DNA of 64,000 nucleotides from Flavobacterium sp. LMO8 (GTDB taxonomy: Bacteria > Bacteroidota > Bacteroidia > Flavobacteriales > Flavobacteriaceae). The notes below the pieces were generated by a model. The model searched no databases. It was not told the DNA's origin and was given only the letters and a program-made list of their open reading frames with translations. A program made the position numbers and the translations under genes. The stretch is taken from contig NZ_WIBJ01000030.1 of the NCBI RefSeq assembly GCF_009495755.1, positions 248,001 through 312,000 on the forward strand. Reading direction: 5' to 3'. Positions 34,550 to 42,712 of this stretch are shown piece after piece. Every line of letters starts with the position of its first letter. Positions within the stretch are counted from its first letter, which is position 1.

Positions 34550-35677
34550 ATGAGATTAATTCAATTTTTAACTTTTTTTCTTTTCTTCTGTAGTAGTGTT
34601 GTTTTTTCTCAAAAGACAATTAAGCATACGGTTGTAGAAGGCGAATCTTTTTATTCCATTGCTAAAAAGTATAAAGTAAGTGAATCCGATATTTATGAAT
34701 TAAATCCAAAATCAAAAGGTGCTTTATTACAATTGAAGACAGTTTTGTTGATTCCTAATAAAAAATCGAATTCAAAAGATAAGAAAGAAGTTGCTTCCTC
34801 TAAAAATGTAAATAAAGAAACTCATGTTGTGGAATCGGGTGAATCACTTTATAAAATTGCAAAAAAATACGATATCAGTTTAGAAAAATTAAAAGAACTT
34901 AACCCTGAAATTAACCCAGAAAACATTCAAATTGGTGATAAAATTGTGGTTTCTGGTAAACCAAAAGCAGCAGTAAAAAAAGCAGTTGAAAAAAAGAAAG
35001 AGACAGTTGTAGCTGAAACAGAAACCAAGCAAAATATTGATTCTGATTTATATTTAGATGAATTAGGAAATCAGGTTCATTCAGTAAAAAGAGGAGAAAA
35101 TTTATATAGACTTTCTAAAGAATACAAAGTAAGTGTTAGAGATTTAGAAGAAATGAATCCGGAAATAGTAGCGAACTTGCCTATTGGTTACGAAGTTATT
35201 GTTAAGAAAGGAAATGTTGAAGTAGAAAAAAATCAAAATGTTGTCGTTGAAGTTCCAAAAGAAATTGAAGAGCTTTCTCCAGAAAATATGTCTAAAGCTG
35301 AATTCTTAATTGCAAAAGCATCAAAACATATTGGTACTCGCTACAGAGGAGGAGGAACTACGAGTGCTGGATTTGATTGCTCAGGATTGATGTTTTCTAC
35401 TTTTAAAAATATCGACATGACTTTACCTCGTTCATCAAGTTCAATGGCGGTTGGTGCAGGTGTAAGAGTAGATAGAAGTCAAGCGCAAAAAGGGGATTTA
35501 ATTTTCTTTACAACTAATGGTAGAGGAAGTATAAATCATGTTGGAATGGTGACGGAAGTTTTGGAAAATGAAATCAAATTTATTCATTCTTCAGTTCAAG
35601 CAGGCGTAATTATATCATCAACTGAAGAACCCTATTATAAAAAACGATTCGTTCAAATTAATAGAGTTTTAGAATAA
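34550..35677 (+). CDS. LysM-domain NlpC/P60 (C40) endopeptidase
   Basis: A 375-residue exported hydrolase with a signal peptide ending near FSQ-K. Three LysM domains follow (about 26-68, 95-138 and 178-222), each with the pattern HxVExGESxxxIAKKYxxS...NP; the second has EKLKELNPEINP. The C-terminal C40 peptidase has nucleophile Cys277 (FDCSGLMF) and His330 (INHVGMV). It binds peptidoglycan and cleaves stem peptides, so it acts in cell-wall remodelling. The terminator follows directly. Confidence 0.92.
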   Translation: MRLIQFLTFFLFFCSSVVFSQKTIKHTVVEGESFYSIAKKYKVSESDIYELNPKSKGALLQLKTVLLIPNKKSNSKDKKEVASSKNVNKETHVVESGESLYKIAKKYDISLEKLKELNPEINPENIQIGDKIVVSGKPKAAVKKAVEKKKETVVAETETKQNIDSDLYLDELGNQVHSVKRGENLYRLSKEYKVSVRDLEEMNPEIVANLPIGYEVIVKKGNVEVEKNQNVVVEVPKEIEELSPENMSKAEFLIAKASKHIGTRYRGGGTTSAGFDCSGLMFSTFKNIDMTLPRSSSSMAVGAGVRVDRSQAQKGDLIFFTTNGRGSINHVGMVTEVLENEIKFIHSSVQAGVIISSTEEPYYKKRFVQINRVLE

Positions 35678-35680
35678 TTA

Positions 35681-35720
35681 AATAAAATAGCCGCAATTAA
35701 TATTGCGGCTATTTTATTTA
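35681..35720. terminator. Bidirectional terminator between LysM hydrolase and YdcH-like gene
   Basis: Stem AAATAGCCGCAAT / ATTGCGGCTATTT with TAA loop and T-run. The convergent gene ends inside it at 35718. Confidence 0.85.
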
Positions 35721-35954
35721 ATTATTCAGCAAAAATTGATAAATTTCATCTTTTAATTTTACTCGTTCCAAGCGCATTTGGTTTAAACCTTCATCTGATG
35801 TTGGTTGTATATCAGATTCAGCATTGTAAATTTCATGATCTAACGCGTCATAAGTTTCAAACAATTTTTTAAAAAAAGCATTTTCGACTTTTAAAAGGTG
35901 AATTTTATCTGCTAATTCAGGGAATTCAATGGTTAATGGATGTTTTGTAATCAT
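35718..35954 (-). CDS. YdcH-family (DUF465) small protein
   Basis: A 78-residue helical protein. The pattern HPLTIEFPELADKIHLLKVENAFF (a DUF465 signature) and a later LKDEIYQFL tail match YdcH-like proteins. Family members are short coiled coils of unknown role. Single gene. Confident by family, low functional insight. Confidence 0.82.
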   Translation of the reverse strand: MITKHPLTIEFPELADKIHLLKVENAFFKKLFETYDALDHEIYNAESDIQPTSDEGLNQMRLERVKLKDEIYQFLLNN

Positions 35955-36092
35955 ATTAAAAAGGGTTGTTAAGATTGTATACTCAAAGTTACCATCTAAA
36001 TAACAAATTGGATATGATAAATGTCATTTCAAATAAAAAATCCTTGCAATAAAAGACAAGGATTTAGATATAATTTTGGACACTGTAATTAA

Positions 36093-37394
36093 TTAAATTG
36101 GCTCAGCATACAAATCAAACTCTGTTGCGTCTGTTATTTTTAAATTTACAAAATCTCCTGTTTTTAAATAGAATTTTGAAGCATCAACTAATACTTCATT
36201 ATCTACATCCGGACTATCAAATTCGGTTCTTCCGATGAAATATTGCCCTTCTTTTCTATCGATAACACATTTGAAAGTTTGTCCAATTTTTTCCTGATTC
36301 AAATCCCATGAAATTTGCGATTGTAAGTCCATGATTTCAGCTGCACGTGCTTGTTTTACTTCTTGAGGCACATCGTCAACTAAAGCAAAAGCACCCGTGT
36401 TTTCTTCATGCGAATACGTAAAACAACCTAAACGCTCAAACTTCATTTCTTGAACCCAATCACGTAGAATTTCGAAATCTTTTTGAGTTTCGCCAGGATA
36501 TCCAACAATTAAAGTAGTTCTTATTGCCATTCCAGGAACACGCTCTCTAAATTCTTGTAATAATTTTGTTGTTTTTTCTTTTGTTGTTCCACGTTTCATC
36601 GATTTCAAAATATCATCTGAAATGTGTTGCAACGGAATATCAATATAATTACAGATTTTTGGTTCGCGTTTCATCAAATCCAAAACGTCCATTGGGAAAC
36701 CACTAGGAAAAGCATAATGCAAACGAATCCACTCAATGCCTTCCACTTTTGCAAGGTTTTCTAATAATTCGGCAAGATTACGTTTTTTGTATAAATCCAA
36801 TCCGTAGTAAGTTAAATCTTGAGCAATTAAGATTAATTCTTTTACACCGTTTTTAGCTAAACCTTCAGCTTCTTTAACCAATTTTTCAATAGGTTGCGAA
36901 ACGTGTTTTCCACGCATTAACGGAATCGCACAAAAACTACAAGGTCTATCGCAACCTTCAGCAATTTTTAAATAGGCATAGTTTTTTGGCGTTGTAGTTA
37001 AACGTTCACCAAGTAATTCGTGTTTGTAATCTGCACCTAAAGCTTTCAATAATAAAGGTAATTCTGTGGTTCCAAAATATTGGTCAACATCCGGAATTTC
37101 TTTTTCTAAATCGGGTCTGTATCTTTCAGATAAACATCCGGTAACGAATACTTTATCAACTAAACCTTGTTCTTTCTTGTCAACATATTCCAAAATCGTA
37201 TTTACCGATTCTTCCTTTGCATTATCAATAAAACCACATGTGTTAATTACTACAATGTTGCCTTCTTGTTCGTGTGCTACATCTTTTCCATTGGCTTTTA
37301 GTTGTCCCATCAAAACTTCACTGTCGTAAGTGTTTTTAGAACATCCAAGTGTAATTACATTGATATTATTTTTCTTTAACGATTTGGTTCTCAT
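36093..37394 (-). CDS. rimO: Ribosomal protein S12 methylthiotransferase RimO
   Basis: A 433-residue methylthiotransferase that modifies Asp of ribosomal protein S12. The N-terminal UPF0004 domain begins VITLGCSKNTYDSEVLMGQL and holds three Cys for an Fe-S cluster. The radical SAM motif is EGCDRPCSFCAIPLMRGKH (C-x3-C-x2-C). A TRAM domain ends the protein (about 372-433, LVDASKFYLKTGDFVNLKI). ATG 37394 is the chosen start; upstream in-frame codons lie in the promoter. Confidence 0.96.
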   Translation of the reverse strand: MRTKSLKKNNINVITLGCSKNTYDSEVLMGQLKANGKDVAHEQEGNIVVINTCGFIDNAKEESVNTILEYVDKKEQGLVDKVFVTGCLSERYRPDLEKEIPDVDQYFGTTELPLLLKALGADYKHELLGERLTTTPKNYAYLKIAEGCDRPCSFCAIPLMRGKHVSQPIEKLVKEAEGLAKNGVKELILIAQDLTYYGLDLYKKRNLAELLENLAKVEGIEWIRLHYAFPSGFPMDVLDLMKREPKICNYIDIPLQHISDDILKSMKRGTTKEKTTKLLQEFRERVPGMAIRTTLIVGYPGETQKDFEILRDWVQEMKFERLGCFTYSHEENTGAFALVDDVPQEVKQARAAEIMDLQSQISWDLNQEKIGQTFKCVIDRKEGQYFIGRTEFDSPDVDNEVLVDASKFYLKTGDFVNLKITDATEFDLYAEPI

Positions 37395-37412
37395 GCTTTT
37401 AAATTTGAGGTG

Positions 37413-37420
37413 CAAAATTA
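37413..37420 (-). promoter_or_regulatory. Bacteroidota -7 promoter element of rimO
   Basis: Minus strand TAATTTTG, exact consensus, 19 bases before ATG 37394. Confidence 0.6.
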
Positions 37421-37472
37421 CATAAAATAATTAGTAGAAGCACCAGCGTATGGGAATTTTTTAATGTTTTGG

Positions 37473-37525
37473 TCCCGCTGTTCGCTATATCCGCTAAGGC
37501 GGGATGTCGCTTCCATCGGGGCTAG
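37473..37525. repeat. 53-bp interspersed repeat, copy A
   Basis: Starts TCCCGCTGTTCGCTATATCC and ends CATCGGGGCTAG. Copy B at 48406-48458 differs at six of 53 positions, all transitions. The element contains a TCCCGC / GCGGGA stem. I recall similar elements in Flavobacterium genomes. Confidence 0.75.
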
Positions 37526-37542
37526 GAGTTATGGTTTGGTTA

Positions 37543-37576
37543 TAAAAAAACCACTTCGATTGAGGAAGTGGTTTAA
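37543..37576 (-). terminator. Terminator after the FadL-type gene
   Basis: Stem AAACCACTTC / GAAGTGGTTT around a seven-base loop, followed on the minus strand by TTTTTTTAT. Confidence 0.8.
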
Positions 37577-37592
37577 TATGTTTTTTAATTTC

Positions 37593-39068
37593 TTAGAAGT
37601 TTACAGAATAAGTAAGAGTTACGTTATTGTTTGTAGTTCTTATTCTAGCAGTATCATTCATACCAGATGAAACAAAAGCTAAATTATAATTTCTATGATC
37701 ATAGGAATAAGCCATGTCAAGTTTGCTTTTTCCAAAACTATATCCTAAACCAGCAGAATATCCAGTTAAATCGCCCATTGCATAATCTACTTTATATGGG
37801 CTTTCTTCAAAACGATATCCACCACGAACACTCCATTGTTTAATTTTGTATTCTCCACCAATTCTTAATTCATAAGTATTGTCTAATTGGTTGTGCATTT
37901 GAATGTTTAAGTCTCTATATAAATTTTCGCTTGTAGGTTTAAATTTCGTATTGCTGTAATCTTTCATGGCATAATCAATACTGATTAATCCTTTTTTGTT
38001 AAAAATATAAGCACCACTTAATGTGACTTTACTTGGAGTTTGAATTTTATATGTTGGGAAAACAAAAATAGGGCTTCCATAATATCTATTTATATCACCC
38101 GATGGTACATTTTCATTTCCATTGGTATATAAATCTTGAATCAATTCATCGTTTAATCGTAACCAAGTAGGAGATTCATAAGCAACGCCTAATCGCAATG
38201 ATTCAGTAGCTTTATAAATTGCGCCTACGTTTAAAGAAAGCCCTGAACCATAAGTATTTAGTTGGTTATCAAAAATAATATTTCTCACCGTTGGTTGCGC
38301 TCCAGAATTTGCTGGGTTGTCATTACTTTCATATAAACTTGTAGTAAGAACATAATCCGTAAAATGAGCATTTAAGTTTAAACCTAAAAATAATTTATCT
38401 TTATAACTTGTTGCAGCATTTACAGTTAATTTACCATTATATCCACTTGAAGTAGCATAATAATCTTGGTAATAATTTCCACCAGAAGGAACATTTGATA
38501 CATATAAATTAGGTGTAGAAGTATCTTCATTTATAATATAGGTTTCATAAGCCATTTCATATTGATAATCATTAAAATCTGTATTTGCAATATAATTCGC
38601 TTGATTAACAAAGTATTGAGAAATAGAATTTGAAGGATTTACACCTGCAGAAAACAAATTATTATCAAAATTATTAGTGTTTTCGTAATTTATTGCTACC
38701 GCAATTTTTGACCAATTAGACTTTCCGGATTTATCGTTAAAAACTAATACAGCACCAATTTGATTTAAATCTAAAGTGCTATAATTTTCTTTAGTTTTTG
38801 TTCCAAAATAATTAGAATTATTGAGTATGTTAAAACTTGTTCCACTAATGCTACCAAAATTATTTGTAAAAAAAGCAGAACCCGCAGGATTTACATTAAT
38901 AGCTGACAAATCACCACCTACAGCACCAAAAGCACCACTCATTCCTCTAAAACGAGCCGTGCCGTATAAATTACTTGTAGCGTACCTCAAGGCGTCATTT
39001 ATTGTTGTTTCTTGTGCTATTGAAACAACTGAGCTTCCTAAAAGTAGGAATAAAAATATTTTTTTCAT
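37593..39068 (-). CDS. OmpP1/FadL/TodX-family outer-membrane transporter
   Basis: A 491-residue outer-membrane protein with signal peptide 1-19 (MKKIFLFLLLG...IAQ). The mature N-terminus DALRYATSNLYGTARFRGM and FGAVGGDLSAINVNPAGSAF are typical of FadL-type proteins, whose N-terminal hatch plugs a 14-strand barrel. The alternating strands end LTYSVNF with a terminal Phe, as expected for BamA folding. It probably imports hydrophobic compounds. Its own terminator follows. Confidence 0.88.
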   Translation of the reverse strand: MKKIFLFLLLGSSVVSIAQETTINDALRYATSNLYGTARFRGMSGAFGAVGGDLSAINVNPAGSAFFTNNFGSISGTSFNILNNSNYFGTKTKENYSTLDLNQIGAVLVFNDKSGKSNWSKIAVAINYENTNNFDNNLFSAGVNPSNSISQYFVNQANYIANTDFNDYQYEMAYETYIINEDTSTPNLYVSNVPSGGNYYQDYYATSSGYNGKLTVNAATSYKDKLFLGLNLNAHFTDYVLTTSLYESNDNPANSGAQPTVRNIIFDNQLNTYGSGLSLNVGAIYKATESLRLGVAYESPTWLRLNDELIQDLYTNGNENVPSGDINRYYGSPIFVFPTYKIQTPSKVTLSGAYIFNKKGLISIDYAMKDYSNTKFKPTSENLYRDLNIQMHNQLDNTYELRIGGEYKIKQWSVRGGYRFEESPYKVDYAMGDLTGYSAGLGYSFGKSKLDMAYSYDHRNYNLAFVSSGMNDTARIRTTNNNVTLTYSVNF

Positions 39069-39110
39069 TGCAATTTTATATTTTAAGAAAACTAAATTTT
39101 AGTACAACAA

Positions 39111-40115
39111 TTAACCACGGCCACCTCTTCCGCCACCGCCACCAGATGATCTACCACCGCCACCAGAAGAACTTCCACCAAAACCTCCACTTGAGGGAGA
39201 ACTTCTTGGAGTTGAGTAATTGTTGCTTCTTGGTGTAGATGTATTGTTACTTCTAGGTGTAGAATAATTGTTGTTATTATTTCTTGGAGGACTTACTGTG
39301 CTGTTTTCTCTTGGAGTATATGTTCTAGGAGTATTAGTTCTAGGTGTTACACTATTTTGAGAAGATCTAGGATTTTGATACGTGTTTCTAGGATTAGAAC
39401 TTCTAGGATTGGCATTGAAACTTGAATTGCTTCTTCTTCCACTATTATAGTTAGAAGGATTTCTTCCAGAACCCGAGTTATAATATCCATTTCCGCCTCT
39501 TGGTCCAGCATTATGCACTACATTTCTACCTCTATAACCATTCCATCCCCAGTTGTTACCATAATATCCGTTCCATCCCCAATTATTTCCATAATAACCA
39601 TTCCATCCCCAAGGAGAGTACCAGTTGTTCCAGCCCCAACCCCAGTTTGCTCCATACCAAGAATTCCAACCCCAGCCAGCTCCCCAGCCAATGTTAGAAT
39701 AACCCCAATAAGGAGAATACCAGTTGTTCCAACCCCAATTGTTATCGTAATAATTGATTGTTACATTTGAAGCATTATTACCCCAACCTGCGTAACTTTG
39801 ATCGCTATATTCGTTTCTATATACAACAACTGTCGTGTCTTTAGATTCTTGAGATTGATAATTATCAACATCTGTAAAATATGAATAATCTTCTTGCATA
39901 GATTTAAACTCTTGTGCATATGCATTCGATTTTTCTAAATTTTGTTCAGAATATTTGTTTTCTACTTTGGTTGTTGTTCTGTCTGAACCATAAACTCCAT
40001 CATTATCGTAATAAGATGAGTTTTGATATGAACCACAAGAAGTTGTTAAAATGGCTGCTAATCCTATTATGGAAAAGGCAATATTTTTCGGATTAATTAG
40101 GTAAAAAGTTTTCAT
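39111..40115 (-). CDS. Trp/Asn/Gly/Tyr-rich low-complexity lipoprotein
   Basis: A 334-residue lipoprotein with lipobox LTTSC (Cys27). After an about 110-residue charged domain (SAYxQ, EFKSMQEDYSYFTDVDNYQS) it has repeats of GWNGYYGNNW, three near-copies, preceded by WNNWYSPYWGY stretches, then a Ser/Arg/Asn-rich region with many TPRSN copies and a final Gly-rich tail GGGGRSSGGGGGRGGRG. It is probably surface-exposed and perhaps adhesive or matrix-forming, which is inference. The DNA of the repeat is a 30-bp tandem, so its length may vary between strains. Confidence 0.75.
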   Translation of the reverse strand: MKTFYLINPKNIAFSIIGLAAILTTSCGSYQNSSYYDNDGVYGSDRTTTKVENKYSEQNLEKSNAYAQEFKSMQEDYSYFTDVDNYQSQESKDTTVVVYRNEYSDQSYAGWGNNASNVTINYYDNNWGWNNWYSPYWGYSNIGWGAGWGWNSWYGANWGWGWNNWYSPWGWNGYYGNNWGWNGYYGNNWGWNGYRGRNVVHNAGPRGGNGYYNSGSGRNPSNYNSGRRSNSSFNANPRSSNPRNTYQNPRSSQNSVTPRTNTPRTYTPRENSTVSPPRNNNNNYSTPRSNNTSTPRSNNYSTPRSSPSSGGFGGSSSGGGGRSSGGGGGRGGRG

Positions 40116-40142
40116 AGCTCTTTTTTTTATTGTTGGACACCT

Positions 40143-40160
40143 CAAATTTAACTATTTTTG
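40143..40160. promoter_or_regulatory. Overlapping divergent promoters for proS and the low-complexity lipoprotein
   Basis: Minus strand TAAATTTG at 40143-40150 and plus strand TATTTTTG at 40153-40160 face away from each other with two bases between. The plus one has TTG at 40130 or 40133, 17-20 bases away. Polymerases at one would block the other. Confidence 0.55.
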
Positions 40161-40214
40161 CCGAACAAATTAGTTAAAATTTATAGAAACAATTTTTGTG
40201 CCAAAATATATATA

Positions 40215-41693
40215 ATGAGCAAGAACTTAACAACAAGAGTAGAAGATTATTCCAAATGGTATAACGAATTAGTCGTAAAGGCTGATTTGGCAGAGAATTC
40301 AGGAGTAAGAGGATGTATGGTAATTAAACCATACGGCTATGCAATTTGGGAAAAAATGCAAGCCGAATTAGATAGAATGTTTAAAGAAACTGGACATAGT
40401 AATGCTTATTTTCCCTTGTTTGTGCCAAAAAGCATGTTTGAAGCAGAAGAAAAAAATGCGGAAGGTTTTGCTAAGGAATGTGCTATTGTAACGCATTATC
40501 GTTTGAAAAATGATGAGGAAAGACCTGGGAAATTAATGGTAGATCCAAATGCTAAATTGGAAGAAGAATTGATAGTTCGTCCAACTTCTGAAGCTATTAT
40601 TTGGTCAACATATAAAGGTTGGGTACAATCGTATAGAGATTTACCTTTGCTTATTAATCAATGGGCAAATGTGGTGCGTTGGGAAATGAGAACGCGTTTA
40701 TTTTTAAGAACTGCCGAATTTTTATGGCAAGAGGGGCATACTGCTCACGCAACTCGTCAAGAAGCGATAGAAGAATCTGAAAAAATGATGAATGTGTATG
40801 CTGATTTTGCTCAAAATTTCATGGCAATTCCGGTAATTAAAGGGTTGAAAACTGAAACCGAACGTTTTGCTGGAGCAGATGAAACCTATTGTATTGAAGC
40901 ATTAATGCAAGATGGAAAAGCATTGCAAGCAGGAACTTCTCACTTTTTAGGTCAAAATTTTGCCAAAGCTTTTGATGTTAAATTTGCTAACAAAGAAGGA
41001 AAGCAAGAACACGTTTGGGGAACTTCTTGGGGAGTTTCAACACGCTTAATGGGAGCATTGGTAATGACGCATTCTGATGATAAAGGTTTGGTTTTGCCTC
41101 CTAATTTAGCACCAATTCAAGTAGTTATTGTTCCTATATATAAGACAGATGAACAATTTGATGCAATTTCTGAACAAGTAAATAGCTTAACTGCTGAACT
41201 TCGAAAATTAGGAATTTCTTTTAAGTATGATAATAGAGATACTCAAAAACCAGGATTCAAATTTGCAGAATGGGAATTAAAAGGAGTTCCTGTTCGAATT
41301 GCTCTTGGACCAAACGATTTAGAAAACGGAACTTACGAAATTGCTCGAAGAGATAATTTATCAAAAGAAGTGGTTTCTAAAGAAGGAGTAGCATCTTATA
41401 TTCAAAATTTATTAGAAGCAATTCAAAACGATATGTTTGCTAAAGCATTGGATTACAGAGATACTCATATTACAGAGGTGAATTCATTTGAGGAGTTTAA
41501 AGAGGTTTTGGAAACAAAAGGTGGTTTCTTGGCTGCACATTGGGATGGTACTGCTGAAACGGAAGAGAAGATAAAAGAACTTACAAAAGCTACCATCAGA
41601 TGTATCGCTTTAGATAGGGTAGAAGAAACGGGAAGCTGTATGTTTACAGGTGCTCCGTCTAAAGGAAGAGTTCTTTTTGCTAAGGCATACTAA
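40215..41693 (+). CDS. proS: Prolyl-tRNA synthetase, archaeal/eukaryotic-like type
   Basis: A 492-residue class II aminoacyl-tRNA synthetase. Motif 1/2 blocks are [38 protein letters not shown] and [20 protein letters not shown]; motif 3 includes [20 protein letters not shown]. The anticodon domain (about 290-400) and short C-terminal tail ending FAKAY are those of the ProS type 3, which lacks the INS editing domain of E. coli. ATG 40215 is the conserved start; the longer frame begins at the promoter. Confidence 0.95.
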   Translation: MSKNLTTRVEDYSKWYNELVVKADLAENSGVRGCMVIKPYGYAIWEKMQAELDRMFKETGHSNAYFPLFVPKSMFEAEEKNAEGFAKECAIVTHYRLKNDEERPGKLMVDPNAKLEEELIVRPTSEAIIWSTYKGWVQSYRDLPLLINQWANVVRWEMRTRLFLRTAEFLWQEGHTAHATRQEAIEESEKMMNVYADFAQNFMAIPVIKGLKTETERFAGADETYCIEALMQDGKALQAGTSHFLGQNFAKAFDVKFANKEGKQEHVWGTSWGVSTRLMGALVMTHSDDKGLVLPPNLAPIQVVIVPIYKTDEQFDAISEQVNSLTAELRKLGISFKYDNRDTQKPGFKFAEWELKGVPVRIALGPNDLENGTYEIARRDNLSKEVVSKEGVASYIQNLLEAIQNDMFAKALDYRDTHITEVNSFEEFKEVLETKGGFLAAHWDGTAETEEKIKELTKATIRCIALDRVEETGSCMFTGAPSKGRVLFAKAY

Positions 41694-41721
41694 AAAAAAA
41701 TAAAAATTTTTATACAAGGTC

Positions 41722-41751
41722 TTGCAGAAATCAAAATTAGTTGTATTTTTG
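41722..41751 (+). promoter_or_regulatory. Promoter of the tRNA-Glu array
   Basis: TTG at 41722-41724, 19-base spacer, TATTTTTG at 41744-41751: full Bacteroidota consensus. The first tRNA begins 27 bases after it. Confidence 0.75.
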
Positions 41752-41777
41752 CACTCGCATTACAAAATTAATGTAAT

Positions 41778-41849
41778 GGCCCGTTCGTCTATCGGTTAGG
41801 ACGCCAGGTTTTCATCCTGGTAAGAGGGGTTCGATTCCCCTACGGGCTA
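41778..41849 (+). tRNA. tRNA-Glu(UUC), copy 1
   Basis: A full cloverleaf: acceptor GGCCCGT / ACGGGCT, anticodon stem CCAGG / CCTGG, loop TTTTCAT with anticodon TTC (Glu), and T-arm GGGG-TTCGATTC-CCC. CCA is not encoded. Identical to the three copies downstream. Confidence 0.95.
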
Positions 41850-41881
41850 CAAGTATTGAGGTTACAAAAGAATAGGTTAAT

Positions 41882-41953
41882 GGCCCGTTCGTCTATCGGT
41901 TAGGACGCCAGGTTTTCATCCTGGTAAGAGGGGTTCGATTCCCCTACGGGCTA
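41882..41953 (+). tRNA. tRNA-Glu(UUC), copy 2
   Basis: Identical to copy 1, shifted by exactly 104 bases. The linker of 32 bases is also identical between copies. Confidence 0.95.
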
Positions 41954-41985
41954 CAAGTATTGAGGTTACAAAAGAATAGGTTAAT

Positions 41986-42057
41986 GGCCCGTTCGTCTAT
42001 CGGTTAGGACGCCAGGTTTTCATCCTGGTAAGAGGGGTTCGATTCCCCTACGGGCTA
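41986..42057 (+). tRNA. tRNA-Glu(UUC), copy 3
   Basis: Identical to copy 1, again with a 104-base period. Confidence 0.95.
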
Positions 42058-42089
42058 CAAGTATTGAGGTTACAAAAGAATAGGTTAAT

Positions 42090-42161
42090 GGCCCGTTCGT
42101 CTATCGGTTAGGACGCCAGGTTTTCATCCTGGTAAGAGGGGTTCGATTCCCCTACGGGCTA
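42090..42161 (+). tRNA. tRNA-Glu(UUC), copy 4
   Basis: Identical tRNA sequence. The bases after it differ from the linker, marking the end of the tandem array. Confidence 0.95.
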
Positions 42162-42221
42162 CAGAATTAGTTGTAAATAAGTTTTATAAAATAATAATTG
42201 GTGTCTCTGTTATTATTTTAT

Positions 42222-42280
42222 TAGTTAAAACCAAAGTGTTCGCCTGGGCGAGTGTGGGAGGTTTTTCTTTTTTAACTAGT
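42222..42280 (+). terminator. Hairpin region after the tRNA array, possible terminator or S20 leader
   Basis: AAAACC ... GTTCGCC TG GGCGAGT ... GGTTTTTC: two nested stems, the inner with G-T pairs, followed by a T-rich run. It is upstream of rpsT by 38 bases. It may end the tRNA transcript or act in the S20 leader. Confidence 0.4.
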
Positions 42281-42317
42281 AGTTTATAACAATTATTACA
42301 ATTAAAAAAAGAACAAA

Positions 42318-42569
42318 ATGGCAAATCATAAATCTGCTTTAAAAAGAATTAGAAGTAACGAGAAAAAAAGAGTGTTGAACAGATACCAACACAAAACTAC
42401 TCGTAATGCAATCAAAGCTATTCGTTTAGCTACTGATAAAGCTGAAGCTTCTGCAAAATTATCAACTGTAATTTCTATGATTGATAAATTAGCTAAGAAA
42501 AATATCATTCATGATAATAAAGCATCTAACTTAAAATCTAAGTTAACTAAACATGTAGCTTCTTTATAG
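42318..42569 (+). CDS. rpsT: 30S ribosomal protein S20
   Basis: An 83-residue basic helical protein with MANHKSALKRIRSNEKKRVL and the later IDKLAKKNIIHDNKASNLKS, the classic S20 pattern. It is monocistronic between the tRNA array and typA, with its own terminator. Binds 16S rRNA early in 30S assembly. Confidence 0.97.
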   Translation: MANHKSALKRIRSNEKKRVLNRYQHKTTRNAIKAIRLATDKAEASAKLSTVISMIDKLAKKNIIHDNKASNLKSKLTKHVASL

Positions 42570-42590
42570 TCTACAGTTACAAATAACACT

Positions 42591-42620
42591 AAAGCTCTCA
42601 TTATGAGGGCTTTTTTTTAT
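42591..42620 (+). terminator. Terminator after rpsT
   Basis: Stem AAAGCTCTCA / TGAGGGCTTT with a three-base loop and a run of eight T. Confidence 0.85.
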
Positions 42621-42684
42621 GTTAAGCAATTATTATTTTCAACTAAAGTGTTGATTACTATAGTGTTTTTACAAAAATAAAGAT

Positions 42685-42692
42685 TACCTTTG
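42685..42692 (+). promoter_or_regulatory. Bacteroidota -7 promoter element of typA
   Basis: TACCTTTG, exact consensus, 20 bases before ATG 42713. Confidence 0.6.
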
Positions 42693-42712
42693 CACTTTCA
42701 AAAATAAAATAA

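Noticed and set aside
37464-37670. 68-aa ORF overlapping the FadL gene end and the 53-bp repeat
   Set aside because: Lies across a repeat, a terminator and the antisense strand of a real gene.
39513-39770. Ser/Pro/Ile-rich ORF antisense to the low-complexity lipoprotein
   Set aside because: A mirror of the repetitive codons on the other strand; the lipoprotein has a signal and lipobox.
41778-42161. CRISPR-like array (regular repeats and spacers)
   Set aside because: The repeats are complete tRNA-Glu genes and the spacers are identical to each other, which a CRISPR would not show.
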